From Adenophora triphylla var. japonica (lineage: Eukaryota; Streptophyta; Magnoliopsida; Asterales; Campanulaceae), in NCBI GenBank assembly GCA_022495995.1, contig JAFEMH010000073.1:216001-280000 (forward strand): 64,000 nucleotides of DNA, written 5' to 3'. Each line of letters starts with the position of its first letter. Position 1 is the stretch's first letter. The translations under genes were made by a program, and so were the position numbers. Below, piece after piece: positions 56,191 to 64,000 of this stretch. Below the pieces are notes generated by a model that did no database searches, was not told the DNA's origin, and saw only the letters and a list, made by a program, of their open reading frames with translations.

Positions 56191-56353
56191 CTGAGGAACC
56201 CAAACTCCAAGACCTTTATCCCATTTGTATTTAATCCCATCATCGTCAGTGAACTCTTCCTCCCCATCCGAGGGTGTAGAAGGCTTTTCAAGAGCATCAA
56301 CAAATTCCTGATTCAGAGCTGCAGCCTCAGCCTCTGCCTCTGCTTTTCTCACC
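56191..56353 (-). pseudogene. HTATSF1/ELF9-like exon, copy 3
   Basis: VRKAEAEAEAAALNQEFVDA through EEEFTDDDGIKYKWDKGLG and VWVPQ. The 5' part of the exon is replaced by unrelated sequence with a MITE-like end (TTATGGGACGGAAGAAGTA at 56378-56396). Confidence 0.82.
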
Positions 56354-56826
56354 ATGTTTTCCAATTTGATATATTTATTATGGGACGGAAGAAGTATTAT
56401 TTATCAAGAGAAAAACAAGCAAAATATCATAAATATAAAAAAATGACGTCACAGGAAATCCTCAACCAAGTACATCATTTTTCCCACTGGGGAAATCAGG
56501 TATTTCCTTGTTAGTTTGGTGCAAGATATTAGAAATGTGCAAGGGAAGAGCAAAGAGAAGCAGACTAACTTAAAGCTACAGCCGTTATGAGTTACTAGAA
56601 GATACTCAGGAGCTCTGAACATGTCCTTTCCACTAGAATGTAATTCAATGCTCTCTCCAAACAGGACTAATTCTTCTAAATTACTTGCATCTTCATGAAA
56701 CTTTGGCTCTACTAGCACTATCCACTGCAGTATATTTGCCAGCTCATAAAAAAACTATGAATTGCCAGGTAGATGTAAAGAGCTGAGGAACATTGTTCTC
56801 AGGTGTAATAGCTGAAATGTAAACTA

Positions 56827-56945
56827 CTCCCTCCGTCGTGGAAAGTTAGTCCCACTTTTTTTGTTTTAATTCGAATCAACTTTGAGCAATAATTTAGATT
56901 AGTCAAATAGAAAACGAATTAATTAACTGGACGCCGTAAATAAAA
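56827..56945. repeat. Solo Stowaway end in TPP2 intron
   Basis: CTCCCTCCGTCGTGGAAAG at 56827 has no clear mirror; likely a truncated copy. Confidence 0.45.
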
Positions 56946-57262
56946 AAAAAAAACTGCTTTATGCAAAATAAAGATTATTTGTCCCGCTAGAGTTCTGGTA
57001 TCGGGTACCTGAAAAGAAGCAAACTTCTCACGCCCCTCAAGAAGAAGATGGCATACATTATGTTCTATTTCTGAAAGAGGTTGAAGGAAGATGCATTACT
57101 TGGGAATTGGCATAACAAGACCAAAAATAATAACTAATGTGGTTTATCTTAAGCAAGCCATCAAATCCCTTCAAATAAGTAAATAACATTGACACAAATA
57201 ACATAAAACAATCTAAATTGTAAGCTTTGCAAAATCAAATCCTAACATAACGTGCAAAATAG

Positions 57263-57346
57263 AGTTTATTTATTGAGGATTAGTTAAATTACCATATAGA
57301 TCATAGTTTATTTATTGAGGATTAGTTAAATTACCATATAGATCAT
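57263..57346 (+). repeat. 41-bp tandem repeat, two copies
   Basis: TTTATTTATTGAGGATTAGT...CATATAGATCATA is repeated immediately, within a TPP2 intron. Confidence 0.85.
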
Positions 57347-58411
57347 AAAAGAAAAGACACAAAGACAACGGTAAACCACAGTTATTCTTACCTCATTAGC
57401 TTGATTGCAATAACTAGCCTCCCTTAGGTTGATGCCTCTCGAGGTTCGCCCTAAATCTACAAGTCATGAAAAATAGTGATATAAAGTGTATGCAGAAAAT
57501 GCAAATGTACATGATAACATGAACTAGAAACCTAAAGAGACTGCAAGTTTTCGTGTGACTAAATCCTTAAAACTCCCCTACATCCAAGGGTCAGGATGCA
57601 ATATTGAATTACATATAAAAGAAAATTCAGAGTTTGGTGAGGTGAATAAGAACAAAATGATAATAATCTAATTACAGGCACTGAATGCGATGTGTGTGAG
57701 TAGTGAAGTTCTGGAGGAACACAAACATAATTCAATGGAGGGAAGACATATTGCAGTAACCTTCATTGCACTGATGAGCAAAGCAACTTTCCCAGAGGCC
57801 GATGGAGAAGCCATTGATGTTCCCATCAGGAGCACTAACAGAGATGCCAAGATCCCCATCAGTTGTTGGTCCTCGCCTAGACCAGCATTCTTCTCAACTT
57901 ATTATTTTTTTTGTTAAAACATGAAGAACGTTTCCAAGTTATTAAGTATAAATAGACAAATTTCTTTTGATTTGAATGCTATGACAAAAGTAGAAAGAGA
58001 CAGAGTAACAGTAGAACCTGCACATGCCTCACCTTCAGCATTTAAATCCTATTAACAAAAAGATATACCAAGTATATTCAAGCCCTTCGGAAGGAGGTTC
58101 AACTAAAGCATGAGCTCCAGCAGTCAAAGCAGAAGATACATATGCACCAAATCCTATTATACTTGACGTGGTACCACCAGGTGCATGCAATGTGGTCAAT
58201 GCAGGCCCATATTTGCCAGCATTGCCAACAAATACCACACGTTGCCTATTCACCACCTAAATAATCCGCAGCCATGACAATTTAGGCTAAAAGCTTACAG
58301 AAAAGCATATCCAGCAATTCAAGCAAAAGAAATGAAGGCGAACTATAACCTCATCGACGAGATCAACAAAATGACCATAGAAACAATAATATATAAAGGA
58401 TGACAAACACA

Positions 58412-58640
58412 ATAGTTGCTAAAGGGTAATGCCCAGGTGTGTGGTGTTAATTGTACTGAAAATTATCCTATTGTAGAGCTGCTTTTTGGTTCGTCTTCTT
58501 ATTCTTTAGTTGCTTCTTGGGTCATATATCAGTTGGATGCGAAAAGCATGTATCTTCACAATGATTTGCAAGAAGGGGTTTACATGAACAACCTCCGAAT
58601 TTGTTGCTAGAGGGGTGTAGGGATAAAGTGTAGATCCTAG
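58412..58640 (+). pseudogene. Ty1/copia reverse transcriptase relic
   Basis: Translates to KGNAQVCGVNCTENYPIVEL, then SWVIYQLDAKSMYLHNDLQE and GVYMN. It corresponds to copia KGYAQVxGVDYxETFSPVxxL...SWxIxQLDVKNAFLHGDLQEEVYM. A single short piece in plus orientation inside the TPP2 region, with no LTR nearby. Confidence 0.75.
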
Positions 58641-59677
58641 CATGACAAAAATCTGGCACGTCTAAGAGAAATACTACCTCATAAATGCCTAAGCTAATAC
58701 GTGTAGATTATTTGTCCAATGAGAACTTGGAGTTAAGAATATAATTGGCCCTCACATCTTAATAAGAGAGGACAGTATGTGGGTTGATGGACAATGATCA
58801 ACACAAGAATCATTTTTCACATACATATAGAGGAGTCAATTGAAATTGATTTGAAAATCCAATTAAGGATGCTGATAAGTGATAAACTTTACCGAATAGT
58901 ATAGGATCATAATGACTATAAATGAGAACATATAGCTTATGGGGATGATATGCACCTCCGGAAGTTAAATTGTAAATATCCAGCAAATGTCTAATTACCC
59001 TCATGGACTATGGCATACCTCAACAGAAGCTATCAGCGCTTGTGTCAAGCTTGTCCTTGTTACCATTGAGCCTAAGCGAGAGTCTCCAATTTAATAAAAT
59101 ATTAACTGCACTCGGTGAAACTCCATTGAGAAGAGGTTCCTGCATGGAAGGAAGCATACTTTCAGTGGCCGTTAGTTTTTCCATGTCATTCAAGTGTAGC
59201 ACATAGATGAGAAAATCAACAAGAGATAAGATTGTCTTACATTGGATGGAAGGCAGTAGCAATACCAGCAACAAGAGTGTCGTAGGGGTCGCTATCCGCT
59301 ACAATACTTAAAATATTGTCATCATCAATAAGTTTGGCTACAAAACTACAGGCATCTAACTTGCTAAAAACAAAACTTGTGCTCAAAACTGCAAGGTTAG
59401 TTTCAACTAACATGCCAAGCACACATTAGAACTTCAAAAGGAAAGAGTCCTAATAAGCGAAGTAACTAATAACAGGACCCTTTTCAAGATAACGTTAAAA
59501 CACATAGACATGGTCAAACATAGGAAAGAAAGAAAAACTCAAAGGTATGGAAGAATAAAAACCTTGTCTATGACATTTATACCTCACCTCAGCTTGCTTT
59601 CACAAATAAACAACTTTACTTTCTAAGCCCTCGCGAGTCTTTTTAAATTTTCCACATCGACTCTGGTATGCTTCTAC

Positions 59678-59705
<28 letters not shown>
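59678..59705 (+). repeat. Poly(A) run
   Basis: About 28 consecutive A. No retroposon body or target duplication could be assigned to it. Confidence 0.9.
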
Positions 59706-59708
<3 letters not shown>

Positions 59709-60722
59709 TGTTTCAATTATACCAGAAAATAATAAGATCACAAGTCTAAACGAGAGTATATAGGCTTTCAACCAAAAAGTGATAGCTACTGGGTGGAAAG
59801 GCCCATCCAGTTATGTAAAGAAACTCACGAAGATCCTTCGCCTTCAATGGAAAATATTCATACGCCCCCAACCTACCATGCAAGCCTTTCTCAAAAGTGA
59901 AGACATAGTAGACAAACTAAATCCTGATATGCAAATGAAGGACACATGTAAAGAGATAACAACATAAACCCACGTACTCGTCAAGGGGAAGCTCTCAAGC
60001 CAGTTGTGAGCATCTAGGCCAAAACATGATGATTATCGCGTAAAGAGACCCATCAATTACTACAACTCCAATATATCCCCATTCACAGTCAATGCAGAAT
60101 ATTCCTGATGAGATATGAGAATTTGTACATATATGCACAAAATACAGGTAACTGGTATAGTAACATAATATTGATGAAATGCCAATTAACCATCAGCTTA
60201 GTTAGATAGTTATGCAGTAGAAGCAACAACACAATATCAGAAAACAAATGAAGAGAACCAAATGCTGAAACAAGTAAAAACAGAAATTGAGACGCATGAC
60301 ACACGGCTACAGAACGAACAATGAAGAACACTGAATACCATACATGTAACAATGAAGAGGATGCACCCAAGCATGCAATTTGATAAACATAGATCAACAA
60401 GAAGCAGCAATGTTGACACCTTATCAAACTCATATAGCTGTTTCACAGCTTTGGCTATTGCTTCCCGATTTTTCTCATCCCACGTTTTCTTTCTTTGCTT
60501 CTACACAAGATAAAACACATAAACAATAATATAATTGCAGAAATATTCTTACAGTATCTGCAACATTAGACATGAAGACAAAGCGCACCTTTAGACGGAA
60601 GGTTAAAGTGTGTGAAAAGCTCATATACCAACTTACAACCAACGTGCCAGTCCCCCGAAGGATTGCTCCAAGAAGAATTTACAACAAGTGAAGCCCCTAG
60701 AATAGATTGTTACGAAAACCAG

Positions 60723-61467
60723 ATTAAAAAGCCTTAGGGTCAGAATAAATCTCCTATGTAATTGAAGAAAGAAAAGAGGGGAGGAGGACGGGATGGAACT
60801 GAACAACTTTAGTTTTATTTTATTTTTGATAAGAGAACTGAAAAACTTTATCTCAAACAAACTTTTATATATGTGATGTTCAATAATTGCAAACAGAGAT
60901 TAACTACGAAGCAGTGGTGCTTGAAGTACCTGAGGCTCCATGAATACAACCATTGGCATCAGCCTTCACCACAGTTAAGGTAACAATATCACCACTCCCA
61001 TCTGATGTCAATTGCGGACTAAACCTATTGTGGAGTACATAAATTTCATTTCTAAGTGTAAACAAGCAACAGTACAGTGACCGGTATAAGCAAACAAGCA
61101 GTACAGTGACCAGTATAAGCAAACAATCAACAAAATTAAAAAGCCTTAGGATCAGAACAAATCTCCTGTGTAATTGAAGAAAGAAAGGAGGGGGATGGAA
61201 CTGAACAGCTTTAATCTTATTTTATTTTTTGATAAGAGAACTGAAAAACTTTATCTCAAACGAACTTTTACATGATGCTCAATAATTGCAAAGAGAGAAT
61301 TAACTACGAAGCAGTGGTGCGTGAAGTACTTGAGGCTCCATGAATACAACCATTGGCATCAGCCTTCGCCACAGTTAAGGTAACAATATCACCACTCCCA
61401 TCTGTTGTCAATTGCAGACTAAACTTACTGTGGAACACATAAATTACATTTCTAAGTGTAAACATTG
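60723..61467 (-). repeat. Tandem duplication of a TPP2 exon with flanks
   Basis: 60723-61060 and 61137-61467 align closely (AAAAAGCCTTAGG...CTAAGTGTAAAC). Each contains the GSGDIV...KADANGC exon. The copies differ by scattered substitutions and small indels, so this duplication is older than the ELF9-like one. Confidence 0.88.
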
Positions 61468-62229
61468 TCATAATGAACTAATCAAAAATGTCTTGAACTT
61501 TTGGCTTATCTGATGTCAATTGCAGTCCTGCTGCAGCTGGTTCCAGACCCGTATCTGCAAACAAGCAACAATACAGTGACCAGCCATTACCACACCACAC
61601 CATCAAAGGAGAAGCAACTTTTAAGTGATTAAGCTGTACACACATTTCTTAATAAATGTATGGTAACATTGTTCATACATAACACAACTTCAGAACATTT
61701 GTGGTGCAGTAAGCTGTATCTTTAGAGAAGAAATGATGAAGGGAATTTGGAAAATGTTGCCCAAATTTAGCGTCTTCACCCAACTCCCTTCATCATTTCA
61801 TCTCCGAAATTGCTGCATTAACCACAAAATGACACTGAAATGGAATAAGCAACTAATAAAGTACTGAAGATAGCAATAACTACTCCGCGGCCATCGAACT
61901 CAAGGTGAGCCTTCAATGAACCGATCGACGCCAATCTCCTTCGGCATGAGCGACGCTAAAAATGATCTCATTATAATCTAATTACAGCTCTTGTGTATGT
62001 AGGTAGTGATTTACTCAAGATGAGGTAAGAGAAAGCGAGAGAGAGAGAGAGAGCCCACTTGATTTGCCAGCCTGATTGATACTTATATTATAAATTATCA
62101 GATGGAAATCACAAAACCTTTGAATGTATTCATACGCCCTGTAACATAGTTTTACGATGAAAATGTTAATTAAACATAAGCATACCAATATTTCTAGTGC
62201 TTAATGTAGAAAAGCTAATTAAGATAACT

Positions 62230-64000
62230 GACTTGTCAACTTGCGTACGGCCTTCTCCAGTAGACAACTTATCTTCAGGTGAACAACCAATAGGAATAAA
62301 TGTATTCTCGAGAGCCTTTCTTACATTGTATGGGCTCACAGTAATTCCCTCGGCCTACAACATAAGTCACTAGTCACTGTCATACAAGAAAAGAGAGGCA
62401 AGAGATGGTTTTACGGGGGAAACAGAAGGAAAAGCGTAATTCAAATAACCTTCATTGCGCTGATGAGCAAAGCAACTCCTTTACAAGCTCATGGCGAAGA
62501 CATTGATGTTCCATTCATAAGCATGCGTCGTTGCAGGGTCCACGCAGGGACAGGAGCCACAGCCCCACCAGAAGCACCAACAGAGACGCCTAGATCACCA
62601 TCAACTGTTATTCCTCAACTAGAACTCCATTATAAAACTAAAAAGATGGCTGACCAAGTATATTAAAGCCCTTCTGAATGAGGTTCAACTAAAGCATGAG
62701 CTGCAGCAGCCATAGCAGGGACACATGCTCCAACTCCTATTATACTTGAAGTGGTACCACAAGGAGCCCCACAGTGGTCAATGCAGACCCATTATTGCCA
62801 GCACTGCTAACAAATACCACTCGGTGCTTATAGACCACCTAAATAATGAAAGCACAAAAAATATAGTATATCCAGCCATGCAGGAAATGTTATTCAAATT
62901 ATAACCTCATTTACAAGGTTAACGAAACAGCCATAGTGATGAAGCAGTGTCGATTCTCCATAACTAATGTTGATAAGATCATATTGTGCAGCAAGTATGC
63001 AACAGAAATTAATGAAATGGGATAAGTAAAAAAAACAGAAGCCAGAACATTGACAAATTTCATCCAACCTAACAAACCACCTATATCGAGATTAAACTTG
63101 ACCACAAATAGGCCAGTGAAAATCCAGAAAACAGAAATCATGCTAGAAAAGATTGGTTATAATTTCAAGAACTAACAAATCTCCCTCTTTTTGGAATTTT
63201 ACAAAAAAAGTGTCCACTTTCCTTTTGGGGTAAGAAAGGATAAACTGTGTCCACAAAGTTACTCTGGACCCACCTTCAATTTAAGTATGTCTACAAGCTT
63301 TGCTTTGCTTTGCATTAAACTATGAGCAAAAAGTAACAAAACTCTTATTTGTAACGGAGGGAGTATGATTATATAAAGTCCTTTTCATTTACAGAAGTAA
63401 AATAAAAGAAAGGAACTGCAAATTTGAAATCACATTCTTCTTAGATACTAACCCCTTTTAAACGATATTTTCCTAAAGAGATGATCTTTCATATGTGCGT
63501 TTCACATAATGTAAAGCTTCTCCTCAAGATATGAAAGCCAACAAATCAGGATTGTTAGACTTGAAAGGCACAAGCAATTTTCACTTTTCATGAGAGACAT
63601 GTCGTTCATGTTTAGGTACACCTTTTTTTGTTTGCTTCTTTTCATAAACTGGCTTATGGGGCTGAGATACGCCAATAGAAAGTTGTCGAACACAAACCCG
63701 ATCATGGGGCTGAGATACGCCAATAGAAATAGACTGTAAGCAATATTACAGCAGATGTCTAATTAACTTTCTTATGAATAAGCAGCATACTATAAAATTT
63801 GCAATGGGGAGTATGACAAACCTCAACAACAGCTATTAAAGCTCGTGTCAAGCCTGTCCGTGTTTCCATTGAGCTCGTGTCAAGCCTGTCCGTGTTTCCA
63901 TTGAACCTAAGCGCGAGTCTCCAATCTTACAGGATATTAGCTGTGTTCCAAGTGCAACTCTATTGAGCAGAGGTTCCTGTAAATGGATGCATAGTTTATT
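62230..64000 (-). pseudogene. TPP2 pseudogene, copy B (5' part outside window)
   Basis: Minus-strand pieces: 63990-63840 (EPLLNRVALGTQLISCKIGD, then METRTGLTRA; a 32-bp tandem duplication at 63841-63904 disrupts it), 62995-62910 (YDLINISYGESTLLHHYGCF), 62840-62650 (HRVVFVSSAGNNGSALTTVG, frameshift, TTSSIIGVGA), 62615-62445 ([23 protein letters not shown] stop, ACKGVALLISAMK), 62355-62230 (EGITVSPYNVRKALENTF). The oxyanion Asn and catalytic Ser are kept here, unlike copy A, but a stop follows the Ser. It lies upstream of copy A in the same orientation, a tandem arrangement. Confidence 0.87.
63000..63840. other. TPP2 intron-like stretch with MITE remnant
   Basis: 63180-63363 has CTCCCTCTTTTTGG at left and TTGTAACGGAGGGAG at right, a decayed Stowaway. 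GGGGCTGAGATACGCCAATAG occurs twice (63657 and 63705). No coding. Confidence 0.5.

Larger units (their letters stand above)
54264..56353 (+). repeat. 976-bp direct repeat with 1114-bp offset
   Basis: 54264-55239 and 55378-56353 are nearly identical (AAGAAAAGGTCGTATCAGC to GCTTTTCTCACC), including the same 96-bp MITE. A shorter third match (53981-54080 with 55231-55330) extends the pattern. Confidence 0.92.
56570..61965 (-). pseudogene. Tripeptidyl peptidase II (TPP2) pseudogene, copy A
   Basis: Minus-strand exons in order: 61965-61866 (SLMPKEIGVDRFIE, frameshift, EFDGRGVVIA), 61556-61491 (DTGLEPAAAGLQLTSD, catalytic Asp), 61440-61320 and a duplicate 61020-60930 (GSGDIVTLTV, VKADANGCIHGAS), 60700-60590 (VVNSSWSNPSGDWHVGCKLV), 60503-60421 (WDEKNREAIAKAVKQLYEFD), 59392-59240 (LDACSFVAKLIDDDNILSIV), 59170-59030 (EPLLNGVSPS), 58256-58070 (RVVFVGNAGKYGPALTT), 57865-57740 (GTSMASPSASGKVALLISAM, catalytic Ser), 57470-57430 (TSRGINLREAS), 56735-56570 (EPKFHEDASNLEELVLFGES). 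The catalytic His region reads DTLVAGIATAF (His to Leu), the oxyanion Asn-Asn is Lys-Tyr, and exons are missing. TPP2 is a giant cytosolic subtilase that trims peptides; this copy cannot be active. Confidence 0.88.
50319..64000 (-). mobile_element. Candidate Helitron with captured gene fragments (3' end in window)
   Basis: On the minus strand the sequence ends in a stem-loop and then CTAG (CTRR rule), with T of the host next to it, as required for insertion between A and T. Inside, host-gene fragments from a peptidyl-tRNA hydrolase, a T-complex-11 protein, an HTATSF1/ELF9-like factor and tripeptidyl peptidase II are all on the minus strand with introns kept and multiple stops. That is the usual look of plant Helitron capture. 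No Rep/helicase frame and no 5' TC end are in the window, so the extent is inferred. Confidence 0.65.

Noticed and set aside
59678..59705. Poly(A) as the tail of a retroposed gene
   Set aside because: No body with homology and no target duplication found on either side.
56000..64000. A Helitron 5' terminus within the window
   Set aside because: I looked for a TC start with the usual AT-rich 5' consensus on the minus strand and found none I could support.

Overview
The window reads as nuclear DNA of a eudicot, probably an asterid. It is AT-rich, has GT-AG introns and plant-only gene families (CHX antiporter, DUF4228/PADRE, receptor-like protein), and is packed with plant transposons. About twenty Stowaway-type MITEs ending CTCCCTCCGTCCC are spread through it. 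The lineage guess is weak; 'eudicot plant' is firm.

Only three genes look intact: a DUF4228/PADRE gene (21415-21876, +), a leucine-rich-repeat receptor-like protein of the RLP2/RLP3-PSY1R type (37777-39951, +), and a three-exon CHX cation/proton antiporter (40229-43649, -). The last two are convergent, 277 bp apart.

Layout. 1-5871: decayed Ty3/gypsy element with a 2.58-kb 3' LTR, inserted into a SIRE-like Ty1/copia element (5872-11160, -). 11.5-26.7 kb: MITE-rich DNA holding two related hAT-like elements, a Tourist-like element with a large TTA microsatellite, a tRNA-derived SINE, the PADRE gene and a perfect 245-bp tandem duplication. 26.7-37.1 kb: a second RLP gene, now a pseudogene, split by a deleted copia element (27390-30143) and by a gag-only gypsy-like element (30327-36698) that itself contains a nested copia element (31288-35831). 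Each of these insertions has a matching 5-bp target duplication, and the intact paralogue next door shows where the pieces join. 43854-47965: a Mutator-like element (46-bp terminal repeats, 9-bp target duplication) carrying a broken FAR1-like transposase and a broken plant-mobile-domain gene; it sits 195 bp upstream of the CHX start codon.

48991-50318 is the 5' LTR and leader of another copia element. It is cut at 50318/50319 by what looks like a Helitron 3' end (CTAG, 8-nt spacer, 8-bp-stem hairpin) on the minus strand. From there to the window end, every recognised host gene is a fragment on the minus strand with introns kept: a peptidyl-tRNA hydrolase exon, T-complex-11 exons, repeated HTATSF1/ELF9-like exons and two decayed copies of tripeptidyl peptidase II. 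I interpret this as one Helitron of at least 13.7 kb that captured pieces of four genes; its 5' end is not in view. A 1.6-kb foldback element (50527-52140) is inserted near its 3' end.

A recurring feature is short GC-rich palindromes, often repeated, inside otherwise AT-rich elements of different classes (gypsy LTR, gag-only element LTR, copia leader, foldback element), with related GGCCGAAC repeats in the Mutator-like element.
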